This document shows positions 1 to 7,693 of a stretch of DNA of 10,339 nucleotides, one piece after another. Position numbers and translations under genes: made by a program. Source of the DNA: an uncultured Eggerthellaceae bacterium. GTDB taxonomy: Bacteria > Actinomycetota > Coriobacteriia > Coriobacteriales > Eggerthellaceae. The first letter of the stretch is position 1. Every line of letters starts with the position of its first letter. The DNA is taken from contig CAKTYF010000069.1 of NCBI GenBank assembly GCA_934631995.1, forward strand, positions 1 through 10,339, read 5' to 3'. Under the pieces are notes generated by a model. It worked only from the letters and a program-made list of their open reading frames with translations, had not been told where the DNA came from and did not search any database.

Positions 1-80
1 CTCGTATCCTCCTGCGTTTTGGTCTTCGCTCCTTCTAGGGTTCGTTTTAAGTCGCTCCGTGCAGCCTTATTTCCAACTAT

Positions 81-232
81 TGACAAGTTTCCGAAGCTTT
101 TGGAACGATAGGGTAGGTGAAGAGGTGCAAGGTTGTCTGTTCACTATTACCCACCTGGGGAAACGCCGAAAATCAGCATCAACGGCTTCTCGAAAATCGC
201 ATTTGGCTTCCAAAAGCTTCGGAAACTTGTCA
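81..232. repeat. Perfect 25-bp inverted repeat flanking about 100 bp
   Basis: Bases 81-105 are the exact reverse complement of bases 208-232, with 102 bp between them. Each arm also contains its own short hairpin: TTCCGAA and TTTGGAA around GCT in the left arm (89-105), pairing over seven positions with one G-T pair. The repeat lies about 200 bp before parE. It could be a pair of recombination sites around an invertible segment, paired operators, or the stem of a structured RNA. The sequence alone does not decide between these. Confidence 0.9.
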
Positions 233-372
233 TTTTTCGCGCTCTGCCCTGCATGACGAAAAGCTCAAGAGAAGAAAAAGGCGCTATGGCGGTGCGCTGT
301 ACGAGCTCGAAAGCGCTTCGACCCTGCCAGTGGGAGATTCCCTGTTGCTTTCGTGTACTCAGGGAGCGCTTT

Positions 373-381
373 TGATACAAT
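373..381 (+). promoter_or_regulatory. Candidate extended -10 promoter for parE-parC
   Basis: TGATACAAT at 373-381 matches the extended -10 pattern TGnTATAAT with one mismatch. A possible -35, TTGCTT at 345-350, lies 25 bp away, too far for normal spacing, so recognition would rest on the extended -10. Initiation would fall near 388 and give a leader of about 40 nt. The ribosome binding site for parE is weak (GAAAG at 418-422). Confidence 0.45.
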
Positions 382-430
382 GTCCAAGGCAAAAATCGCA
401 ACATCAATCACAGCAATGAAAGTGTAGAAC

Positions 431-2425
431 ATGGCACAAGCATCTGCCGCATACGGCAACGATAGCATTCGACAACTGAAAGACGAGCAGCGCGTACGCC
501 TGCGACCTGCGGTTATTTTCGGCTCAGACGGCCTTGACGGCTGCGAGCATGCAGTATTCGAGATTCTTTCCAACTCGGTTGACGAGGCACGCCAAGGGTA
601 TGGTCACCTTATTACGCTAACCGTTTTCAAGGACAAATCAATTCAAGTGGAAGACAACGGCCGCGGCTGTCCGCTTGACTGGAACTCGGTGGAGAAGCGC
701 TTCAACTGGGAACTTGTCTTCTGCGAGCTGTACGCCGGTGGCAAATACGACAACAATCAAGGCGGCGATTACGATTATTCCCTGGGCACCAACGGCCTGG
801 GTTCGTGCGCAACGCAGTACGCTTCTGAATATATGGACGTCACCGTGTGGCGCGAAGGAAACAAATACCAGCTGCATTTCCAGAAGGGTAAAGTGGTGGG
901 CGCTAAGAAAAAAGCGCTCACGGTGGAGCCAACGGACGAAACGCGTACCGGAACTACCATTAAATGGCGCCCTGACCTGGAGGTATTCACGTCCATCGAT
1001 ATTCCTGTCGAGTGGTTCCAAGAAACACTGCGCCGCCAGGCGGTTGTGAACGCGAATGTGACGTTCCGCTTGCTGGTGGAAGGCGACGAGGGTTTTACCC
1101 AGGACGAATTCTGCTATCCCAAGGGCATTGAGGACTATATTCTGGAGAAAATCGGCCATGATTATCTGACCGAGCCGTTTTTCATTCAAGCCGACCGTCG
1201 CGGCCGCGATCGCGACGACCTACCTGATTACAGCGTGAAAATCACCGCGTGCTTCTGCTTCTCACGCGGCTTGCAGATGCAGGAGTACTACCACAATTCC
1301 AGCTGGCTGGAAAACGGCGGCTCGCCCGAAAAAGCAGCGCGCAGCGCGTTTACCAGCGCGATTGATGCGTATATCAAGCAGCAGGGCAAATACACGAAAA
1401 ACGAAACGCCTATTAAATGGCAAGACGTGCAAGACTGCTTGGTGTTGGTGACGAACTGCTTCTCCACGCAAACAAGCTACGAGAACCAAACGAAAAAAGC
1501 CATTAACAATAAGTTCATCCAGCAGGCCATGACCGCGTTCATCAAAGAACGCATGGAAACGTACCTGATTGAGAACAAGGCCGCAGCCGATAAAATCATG
1601 GAACAGGTGCTCATCAACAAGCGTTCGCGTGAAAACGCCGAGAAAACGCGCCAGAGCATCAAGACAAACTTGCAGCAGAAAACCGACATGTCCAATCGTG
1701 TGCAGAAGTTCATTGACTGTCGCTCGAAAGACAGGGATCGTCGCGAAGTCTACATTGTAGAGGGCGACTCTGCAGCGGGCGCCTGCCGCCAGTCGCGCGA
1801 TGCGGAGTTTCAGGGCATTATGCCTGTTCGCGGTAAGATTCTGAACTGCTTGAAGGAAGATTATCCGCGTATTTTCAAGTCCGAGATCATCATGGACTTG
1901 CTGCGCGTTTTAGGCTGCGGCGTAGAGGTCAAAGACAAGCGTTTGAAGAACTTGGGTACGTTTGATCTGGACAACTTGAACTGGAACAAAGTCATCATCT
2001 GCACCGATGCCGACGTTGACGGCTACCACATTCGCACGCTTATCCTGACCATGCTCTACCGCCTGGTGCCCACGCTTATCAACGAAGGCTACGTATATAT
2101 CGCCGAATCGCCGCTCTACGAGATCAACTGCAAAGAGAAGACGTACTTCGCTTACACGGAAGCGGAGAAGGCGGGCATTCTGGAAGAGATTGACGGCCAG
2201 AAATGCTCCATCAACCGCTCCAAAGGTTTGGGCGAGAACGACCCCGACATGATGTGGCTGACCACCATGAATCCGGAAACGCGTCGTCTGATTAAGGTGC
2301 TGCCGGAAGACGTGGTGCACATGGAGACCATGTTCAACTTGCTGCTGGGCACCGATGATGAAGGCCGCAAGCGACACATTGCCGAGCACGGCAAAGAGTA
2401 CCTGGATCAGTTGGACTTGCAGTAG
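431..2425 (+). CDS. parE: Type IIA DNA topoisomerase, subunit B (ParE/GyrB family)
   Basis: This is the ATPase subunit of a type IIA topoisomerase, which passes one DNA duplex through another at the cost of ATP. The 664 residues carry the full set of family parts. The GHKL ATPase has catalytic Glu44 with SNSVDEA (47-53), EDNGRG (74-79), a glycine loop LGTNGLG (118-124) and the QTK loop (353-355). The TOPRIM domain has EGDSA (444-448), PVRGKILN (465-472) and the metal-binding DADVDG (526-531). RSKGLGE (596-602) and TTMNPETRRL (611-620) sit near the C-terminus. The glycine loop differs from the usual GGLHGVG, and RVRLRPAVIFGSDG (21-34) replaces the usual VRKRPGMYIGS, so this looks like the divergent second topoisomerase found beside gyrase in many anaerobes. 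The subunit A gene follows after 12 bp. ParE rather than GyrB is inferred from its partner, which lacks a GyrA box. ATG 431 keeps the conserved N-terminus intact. Confidence 0.9.
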   Translation: MAQASAAYGNDSIRQLKDEQRVRLRPAVIFGSDGLDGCEHAVFEILSNSVDEARQGYGHLITLTVFKDKSIQVEDNGRGCPLDWNSVEKRFNWELVFCELYAGGKYDNNQGGDYDYSLGTNGLGSCATQYASEYMDVTVWREGNKYQLHFQKGKVVGAKKKALTVEPTDETRTGTTIKWRPDLEVFTSIDIPVEWFQETLRRQAVVNANVTFRLLVEGDEGFTQDEFCYPKGIEDYILEKIGHDYLTEPFFIQADRRGRDRDDLPDYSVKITACFCFSRGLQMQEYYHNSSWLENGGSPEKAARSAFTSAIDAYIKQQGKYTKNETPIKWQDVQDCLVLVTNCFSTQTSYENQTKKAINNKFIQQAMTAFIKERMETYLIENKAAADKIMEQVLINKRSRENAEKTRQSIKTNLQQKTDMSNRVQKFIDCRSKDRDRREVYIVEGDSAAGACRQSRDAEFQGIMPVRGKILNCLKEDYPRIFKSEIIMDLLRVLGCGVEVKDKRLKNLGTFDLDNLNWNKVIICTDADVDGYHIRTLILTMLYRLVPTLINEGYVYIAESPLYEINCKEKTYFAYTEAEKAGILEEIDGQKCSINRSKGLGENDPDMMWLTTMNPETRRLIKVLPEDVVHMETMFNLLLGTDDEGRKRHIAEHGKEYLDQLDLQ

Positions 2426-2437
2426 GTTGGATGAGTC

Positions 2438-4678
2438 ATGGCAAAAAGAACAACAAAGAAAGAAACCGCGAAGCGTCGCGTGAATAACCCGAGCGTAATT
2501 GGCCTGCACTCCGAAGTGCTTGAACAGCCCATTACGCAAACGCTTGAAGTGAATTACATGCCGTACGCCATGAGCACGAATGTGTCTCGTGCGTTCCCGG
2601 AAATCGATGGTTTCAAGCCGTCGCACCGCAAGCTGCTCTACACCATGTACAAGATGGGCCTGCTCACGGGCGCGCGCCAGAAAAGCGCGAACATCGTGGG
2701 CCAGACCATGAAGCTGAATCCTCATGGCGACGCCGCCATCTACGAGACCATGGTGCGCTTGGCCACGGGAAACGAGGCGCTGCTCACGCCATTCGTGGAC
2801 TCCAAGGGCAACTTCGGCAAGTATTATTCTGGCGACATGAGCTACGCTGCGTCCCGTTATACGGAGGCAAAGCTTTCGCCCATTTGCGCGGAAGTGTTCA
2901 AGGACATCGATAAAGACCCGGTGGACTTCGTGGATAGCTACGACGGCGCCATGCAAGAGCCGCGCCTGCTGCCAACTGCTTTCCCGAATGTGCTGGTCAG
3001 CGCGAATAAAGGCATTGGCGTTGCCATGGCATCTGACATTTGCGGCTTCAACTTGAATGAAGTCTGCGAAACCACCATGCGCTTTTTGAAAGATCCGGAA
3101 TGCGATTTGTTCGAGACGCTTCCCGCGCCGGATTTTTCCACGGGTGGCGAAATTGTGTATAGGCGCTCGGAGCTTGAGCGCGTGTACGAAACGGGCACGG
3201 GCGGCTTCCAGATTCGCTCGCGTTGGCGTTACTTGCCCGAAGAGCGCATTATTGAGGTGTACGAAATTCCGTACACCACGAAGACCGACGTGATTATCGA
3301 CCGCATTGTGAAGCTTTCCAAGGAAGGCAAAGTGCGCGAGATTGTGGACATTCGCGATGAAACGGACTTGGCGGGCTTGCGCATTGCCATTGACATCAAG
3401 CGCGGTGTTGACCCCGAGCAGCTTATGGCGAAGCTCTTCCAAATGACCACGCTGCAAGATACGTTCTCGTGCAACTTCAACGTGCTGGTGGATGGCTATC
3501 CGCGCGTTATGGGCGTGCGTCAGATTCTGGGCGAGTGGGTGGCATGGCGTGTGGAAAGCACGCGTCGTCGTGTGACGTTTGACCTGAATAAGAAATCCGA
3601 GCGTCTGCATTTACTGCATGGTCTGGAAGCCATTTTGCTGGACATCGATAAAGCGGTCGAGATTATTCGCCATACGAAGCTTGAGGCCGACGTTGTGCCG
3701 AACTTGATGGAAGGTTTCGGCATTGACCGCACGCAGGCAGAATTTGTGGCGGATATCAAGCTGCGCAACATCAACGAGGAATATATTCTGAATCGCACGA
3801 ACGACATTGCAAAGCTTGAAGAGGATATTGCTGAGCTGAACAAGATCTTAAGCAACGAAAAGAACATCAAGCAAGTCATCTATAAAGAGCTGGCTGCCAT
3901 CAATAAAAAGTACGTAACGCCGCGCAAGACCGGCATGGTTGAGCCCAGCGAGATTGTGGAAGTGCCAACCGAGCCCGAGGTCGAGGAATATCCCGTGACC
4001 ATCCGCGTGTCGCGCGCGGGGTACTTGAAGAAGCTCACCGAGCGCGTGTTGCGTACGAACGCCGACCACAAGTACAAAGACGGCGACACGCCGTGGCTTG
4101 AGTTCGAGTCAAATAACACGCATGAGCTGCTGGTATTCACCGATAAGGGGCAGTGCTACAAGTGCAAAGTGGCGGCATTTGAAGATACGAAATCGGCGCA
4201 ACTGGGCACGTTTTTGCCCACTGAGCTGGAGCTTGACCAGGATGAAAGCATAGTGTGGGTGCTTGATCCAGGCGAGTACAAGTACAGCGTGCTGTTCTGC
4301 TTCGAAAACGGTCGCGTGGCGCGCGTGGCGCTTTCGGGCTACGCCACGAAACAAAACCGCAAGAAGCTGAAAAACGCCCTGTATACGGGCAGCCCGCTTT
4401 TGCAGGCAATTATTCTCACGGAAGACCGCGAGCTGGCGTTGTGTTCCAGCGACAATCGCGTGGTGATGTTCGACACCGCGCTTTTGCGCACGAAGACCAC
4501 GAACAACACGCAAGGCGTGCAGGCGTTTACCATCAAGGGCGCGCGCCACGTGATTGCGGTGGGCAGTCTTGAGGAATTCGTGGGCGCAGCGGCTGATCCC
4601 GAGCGTTTCCGCGCGGCATCGCTACCGTCAACGGGATATCCCATTCGTGAGCAGGATCAAAAATCGCTGTTTGAGTAG
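2438..4678 (+). CDS. parC: Type IIA DNA topoisomerase, subunit A (ParC/GyrA family)
   Basis: This is the DNA-breaking and rejoining subunit, partner of the preceding gene. In its 746 residues the winged-helix and tower core opens with FPEIDGFKPSHRKLLY (53-68), close to the family's DGLKPVHRRILY. PHGDAAIYETMVRLA (95-109) is the quinolone-determining segment, and SRYTEAKLS (139-147) holds the catalytic tyrosine, Tyr141. MQEPRLLPTAFPN (172-184) matches the EPxxLPxxFPN motif. A coiled coil lies around 455-490, and the C-terminal part from about 510 looks like the strand-rich pinwheel (VSRAGYLKKL). I see no QRRGGxG GyrA box, which argues against negative supercoiling and for a topoisomerase IV-like decatenase. 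Ala99 sits where E. coli GyrA has Ser83, and Glu103 at Asp87. The start follows a TTGGATGAG stretch and is almost certainly co-translated with parE. Assignment to the family is firm; ParC versus GyrA is less so. Confidence 0.9.
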   Translation: MAKRTTKKETAKRRVNNPSVIGLHSEVLEQPITQTLEVNYMPYAMSTNVSRAFPEIDGFKPSHRKLLYTMYKMGLLTGARQKSANIVGQTMKLNPHGDAAIYETMVRLATGNEALLTPFVDSKGNFGKYYSGDMSYAASRYTEAKLSPICAEVFKDIDKDPVDFVDSYDGAMQEPRLLPTAFPNVLVSANKGIGVAMASDICGFNLNEVCETTMRFLKDPECDLFETLPAPDFSTGGEIVYRRSELERVYETGTGGFQIRSRWRYLPEERIIEVYEIPYTTKTDVIIDRIVKLSKEGKVREIVDIRDETDLAGLRIAIDIKRGVDPEQLMAKLFQMTTLQDTFSCNFNVLVDGYPRVMGVRQILGEWVAWRVESTRRRVTFDLNKKSERLHLLHGLEAILLDIDKAVEIIRHTKLEADVVPNLMEGFGIDRTQAEFVADIKLRNINEEYILNRTNDIAKLEEDIAELNKILSNEKNIKQVIYKELAAINKKYVTPRKTGMVEPSEIVEVPTEPEVEEYPVTIRVSRAGYLKKLTERVLRTNADHKYKDGDTPWLEFESNNTHELLVFTDKGQCYKCKVAAFEDTKSAQLGTFLPTELELDQDESIVWVLDPGEYKYSVLFCFENGRVARVALSGYATKQNRKKLKNALYTGSPLLQAIILTEDRELALCSSDNRVVMFDTALLRTKTTNNTQGVQAFTIKGARHVIAVGSLEEFVGAAADPERFRAASLPSTGYPIREQDQKSLFE

Positions 4679-4718
4679 GTACACTAAGCAAGCGGTTTAG
4701 ATGGTTCGTTTGAACAGG

Positions 4719-4755
4719 GAAGCGGTCTTGGATTATTCCGGGGCCGCTTCTTTTT
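4719..4755 (+). terminator. Intrinsic terminator after parC
   Basis: GAAGCGG (4719-4725) pairs with CCGCTTC (4744-4750); the stem can extend inward by about three pairs including G-T wobbles. TTTTT follows at once (4751-4755). It lies 40 bp after the parC stop codon and closes the topoisomerase operon. Confidence 0.85.
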
Positions 4756-4823
4756 GCTGTATGATTGAAGAGCCGGGGCATTGGGTGCTCGACTGTAATC
4801 GGGGTGCCTGATCAACGCCTCTA

Positions 4824-4905
4824 AACGATTCCGACACTTTCTCCTTTTCTCAAAAGGAACGATTCTGTATTGGTTGTTTTCTGACGTGCGGCGGTGTTTT
4901 ATACT
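4824..4905 (+). promoter_or_regulatory. Candidate promoter region with repeated AACGATTC sites
   Basis: AACGATTC occurs twice in direct orientation (4824-4831 and 4858-4865). A 7-bp hairpin, TCCTTTT-ctc-AAAAGGA (4842-4858), lies between them and touches the second copy. Downstream, TATACT (4900-4905) is a good -10 candidate; the best -35 at normal spacing, TTTTCT (4877-4882), is poor. A weak core promoter behind paired repeats would fit an activated promoter for the next gene, but this is inference. Confidence 0.35.
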
Positions 4906-4979
4906 ACTTACAACAGAAAGCGCGCTTGGGGAACGACGGTCTTCGGCGGGGCGCACGAATTGTTATTGCGGGGTACGAT

Positions 4980-6407
4980 ATGGCTAAACTGCGTTTTAAG
5001 AACAAGCAAGAAAATCAAGAAATATCGGAAGAGCAGGCGTCTGAGCAGGCTATAAGCCCCGAAAATCTTATTGACGTGCGTGCTCTTACGGAGCGGTTGG
5101 TGCAAGACCACGACCTTTCCGACTCCGATGTTGATGAGATCTTGGAGGCAACACGTCTTCGCCAAAAACAGCAAGTGCTCACTGTTGCCGAGCTGAATGA
5201 GATTATGGAAGCCGCGCGCGGTGGCACGCGCACGAAGACGTTCGATAAGATTCCGATTCCGGTACGCATCTTTGCTATTGGGTTTATCATCGTGGGTGTT
5301 TTGGCGTTGGTGCCGGCGTTGCTCATTGTGCTTTCCGCGTTCAACATGGATTTCTCTGATTTGCTCGGCCGCGCTAACTTGAAACAATATACCGTTACGA
5401 CGATGGTCGTTGCCGTTATCGATGCCGTGGCATTTGTGGTGCATGCGTCGTTGAACGTTATTATTGGTATCCGTCTTTTGCGCGGGCATCGCGCGAAAGC
5501 GGGCGTTCTGCTGTGGAGTGCAGTTGCCGTTGGCGTTGTTGCGTTTGTGTGCGACGTGATGATTTCCGGTACGCATGCATCGGTTCTTTCCGAGCTTATC
5601 AGCGTTGTGTTGCTTATTGGCTTCTCTGTGTATCTGAACCCGGCTATCGAGCGCGGGGAGCGTTTGCGTCGCGGTTTGCGCGATATCGACTTGGAAACGC
5701 ACGCTGAAGCGGGTACGCTTGGCCTTGCCGATAAAGGCCAGGGTTTCATTCGCCTGGATTTCTTCAACGTGTTCTGGACGTTTGTAGTGTGCTGCATTTT
5801 GGGCGATGTGGTTGAGGTGGCGTTTCACATGATTGCCGTTGATCCTGGTGTGTACCAGGATCGCGCAGGCCTGCTTTACGGACCGTTCAGTCCCATTTAC
5901 GGCGTGGGCGCGGTGCTCATGACGATCGCGCTCAACCGCTTCAAAGATAAAAACGTGCTGCTCATCTTCGTGATTTGCACGATTATCGGTGGTGCGTTCG
6001 AGTACTTCGTAAGCTGGTTTATGGAAATTGGCTTCGGCGCTGTGGCGTGGAACTACGACGATCAATGGCTTGGTTGGCTGTTTGGCGGCCGCACCTGCCC
6101 GCTGTATGCATCGATGTTCGGTCTGTTGGGCGTGATATGGATTAAGGCCATGCTGCCGTGGCTTTTGAAGCTGATCAACCGTATTCCTTGGAACAAGCGT
6201 GTCGTTGTCACCACGATTTGCGGCATTCTTATGGCGGTGAACTGCGTTATGACGCTGCAGGCGCTTGACAACTGGTATTCGCGTAGCGCTGGCATAGAGC
6301 CTATAACGCCCATCGAGCAATTCTACGCGGAGCATTATCCGAATGACTTCATGGAAAACCGCTTCCAGAGCATGACGATTCATCCCGAGCAGGCGGCGCG
6401 TAGCTAA
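4980..6407 (+). CDS. Integral membrane protein, putative ABC-transporter type IV (CmpB-like) family
   Basis: The 475-residue protein has a charged, probably cytoplasmic N-terminus (1-90) rich in Glu and Gln with helical heptad-like stretches. About four membrane helices follow (roughly 95-120, 140-165, 174-195, 200-219), then a loop and a C-terminal membrane domain with about five more. That domain has the signature of the putative ABC-transporter type IV family (Pfam ABC_trans_CmpB): GLLYGPFSPIYGVG (297-310), GGAFEYFVSWFMEIGFG (337-353), then WNYDD (357-361) and GGRTCPLYASMFG (369-381). Its biochemical role is not established, and no ATPase gene is adjacent. I chose ATG 4980 because the upstream TTG 4926 would add an atypical Arg-rich stretch and lie only about 14 nt from the likely transcript start. 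The ribosome binding site is weak (GCGGGGT). The tail (YAEHYPNDFMENRFQSM) looks soluble. Confidence 0.8.
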   Translation: MAKLRFKNKQENQEISEEQASEQAISPENLIDVRALTERLVQDHDLSDSDVDEILEATRLRQKQQVLTVAELNEIMEAARGGTRTKTFDKIPIPVRIFAIGFIIVGVLALVPALLIVLSAFNMDFSDLLGRANLKQYTVTTMVVAVIDAVAFVVHASLNVIIGIRLLRGHRAKAGVLLWSAVAVGVVAFVCDVMISGTHASVLSELISVVLLIGFSVYLNPAIERGERLRRGLRDIDLETHAEAGTLGLADKGQGFIRLDFFNVFWTFVVCCILGDVVEVAFHMIAVDPGVYQDRAGLLYGPFSPIYGVGAVLMTIALNRFKDKNVLLIFVICTIIGGAFEYFVSWFMEIGFGAVAWNYDDQWLGWLFGGRTCPLYASMFGLLGVIWIKAMLPWLLKLINRIPWNKRVVVTTICGILMAVNCVMTLQALDNWYSRSAGIEPITPIEQFYAEHYPNDFMENRFQSMTIHPEQAARS

Positions 6408-6418
6408 CGCTTGGCGGG

Positions 6419-6503
6419 TATCGGGCGGGCACCCGGCAGATCGTTGGGCGGCTCGCGGTTGGTCGGGTGCGGGTGCCTGGTGAGCTTTTGCGGGTGCCCG
6501 ATA
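6419..6503. promoter_or_regulatory. Inverted GGGTGCC-type repeats between membrane protein and kinase-like gene
   Basis: The 116-bp gap between the two genes is crowded with GGGTGCC/GGGCACC motifs. GGGTGCCCGATA (6492-6503) can pair with TATCGGGC and GGGCACCC within 6419-6434, apart from a 4-base slip, and GGGTGCCTG at 6471-6479 offers a competing partner. Alternative stems ending just before the ribosome binding site could modulate translation of the downstream gene. There is no T-run, so this is not a simple terminator. Function is inferred. Confidence 0.4.
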
Positions 6504-6508
6504 GAGGC

Positions 6509-6514
6509 AAAGGA
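6509..6514 (+). promoter_or_regulatory. Ribosome binding site deciding the kinase-like start
   Basis: AAAGGA lies 9 bases before ATG 6524. It favours this start over the in-frame GTG at 6467, which sits inside the GGGTGCC repeat cluster and would add 19 uncharacteristic residues. Confidence 0.7.
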
Positions 6515-6523
6515 TCACACGAT

Positions 6524-7693
6524 ATGGCAAGTGAAAATGATGAAGAAATAGTGCGCTACTTGCGCAATAATGCTGCACTGCGCGATGCGCTGGGGCTGAG
6601 CGCGGATGCGTGTTTGAAGGTTGAGCCGCTGGGAAAAGGCGAGCATAACGAGAACTACGTCTTTTGTGAAGAAGGCGCAGCGCAGCGTTTCGTGCTGCGC
6701 GTGAACCGCGTTGCTCAGCCGTTTCACACGAAGCAAGTCGCGTATGAGTATGCCGCTTTGCGTGCGCTTGAGCAAAGTGGTTGCACGCCTCGTCCGCTGT
6801 ATTGTGATGCTGGCGCCGCCGCTCTTGGCAATGGTGTGCTGGTGGAGAGTTTTTGCCCTGGTAGCGAGCTTGATTTCGACAATCTGAAACCGGGCGATTT
6901 GCAAAAAGTTGCGCATCTTATGGCAAGTGTTCATGCTGTTCCCGCCAATGAATCATGCGGGTTGTATCGTCCCGATGATCCGTTGAAACAGCTTTTCAAC
7001 GAATGCGTCGATCGCTTCTCGGTGTATAAGGGCACGGCGTTGGAGGACGCGCGTTTCACGCGCTGGATCGAGCGTTTCTTTGCTGAGACGCAGAAAAAGG
7101 TCGAGGCAAGCCCTGGTCCCGACGAGAATCGTCGCATCATCAATACCGAAACGCTGCCATCGCATTTTCTGTTGCTGCATGACGGCGGAGAAGGGAAGGG
7201 CGCTGCCGCATGGAGTGCGACCACTGAGCCGGGTGCTGCGGCGGATTCGGGTGCGGCGGAGTCGGCTTTTGGCACATCGGGCGGATGTGCTGTAGCTGGG
7301 GGCGCGGGAGCGCTGGCGCCTTCGAGCGACCCCGGGACGTTCGTTGACTGGGAGCGTCCCATTTTGGGTGAAGTGGCGCAGGACCTGGCGTTTTTCGTTG
7401 CGCCGTCCACCACGTTTTGGGATAGCGCGTACTTGTTCCCGCATAAGGACATCCAGCCGTTTTTGGACGAATATTGGCGCGCTGTTGACGGCCGTTTCGA
7501 CAAAGGTGCCTTCGAGGCTCGTTTCGATGCATACCTGGCTGTGTCTGTTTTGCGCAGTCAGACTTGGTTTTGCAAGAACATCGCGCGCTACGCTCAAGGT
7601 GCAGGCGCCCATACCGTTCAGCGCACATTTGATAAATGGGATATCTATACATCCGACGAATTCAACGAAATGCTCCTGCGCGAATGCTTCTAG
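6524..7693 (+). CDS. APH-fold phosphotransferase-like protein with atypical catalytic loop
   Basis: The 389 residues follow the aminoglycoside/choline kinase (APH, protein-kinase-like) fold. The nucleotide loop is LGKGEHNENYVF (36-47), followed by FVLRVNR (56-62) and an EYAALRALEQSGCTPRPLY segment (75-93). GVLVESFCPGSELD (104-117) corresponds to the hinge, and FVDWERPILGEVAQDLAFF (273-291) holds the metal-binding DxE region. The catalytic loop reads NTETLPSH (207-214), so the usual HxDxxxxN has become NxExxxxH: Glu replaces the catalytic Asp and His replaces the metal-binding Asn. Between this loop and DWE lies an insertion (about 220-269) of mostly Gly, Ala and Ser that is probably disordered. 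The substrate cannot be told from sequence. Aminoglycoside resistance should not be assumed, since the fold also covers small-molecule and sugar kinases. The gene probably shares a transcript with the membrane protein upstream. Confidence 0.8.
   Translation: MASENDEEIVRYLRNNAALRDALGLSADACLKVEPLGKGEHNENYVFCEEGAAQRFVLRVNRVAQPFHTKQVAYEYAALRALEQSGCTPRPLYCDAGAAALGNGVLVESFCPGSELDFDNLKPGDLQKVAHLMASVHAVPANESCGLYRPDDPLKQLFNECVDRFSVYKGTALEDARFTRWIERFFAETQKKVEASPGPDENRRIINTETLPSHFLLLHDGGEGKGAAAWSATTEPGAAADSGAAESAFGTSGGCAVAGGAGALAPSSDPGTFVDWERPILGEVAQDLAFFVAPSTTFWDSAYLFPHKDIQPFLDEYWRAVDGRFDKGAFEARFDAYLAVSVLRSQTWFCKNIARYAQGAGAHTVQRTFDKWDIYTSDEFNEMLLRECF

Larger units (their letters stand above)
1..430. 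other. Gene-free region upstream of parE
   Basis: No reading frame here looks like a gene: the short frames overlap on both strands and show no domain, no signal peptide and no convincing ribosome binding site. The stretch holds a long perfect inverted repeat (81-105 with 208-232), a consensus TTGACA at 80-85 touching the left arm, a small hairpin TCCCTG/CAGGGA (339-344 with 360-365), and an extended -10 promoter candidate at 373-381. A 15-codon frame MSKAKIATSITAMKV (380-427) stops three bases before the parE start; it begins inside the -10 box, so it would only be translated from a transcript that starts further upstream. Confidence 0.6.

Noticed and set aside
1910..3610. 566-codon open frame on the minus strand
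   Set aside because: It spans the end of parE and half of parC antisense, is rich in His, Arg and Val, and shows no domain; the plus-strand genes have intact catalytic motifs.
4926..4979. Upstream TTG start for the membrane protein
   Set aside because: It would add an Arg-rich stretch without membrane or domain features, immediately after the probable transcript start; ATG 4980 is simpler.
4908..6578. 556-codon open frame on the minus strand
   Set aside because: It is antisense to the membrane protein, with His/Arg/Asn-rich composition and no recognisable motif.
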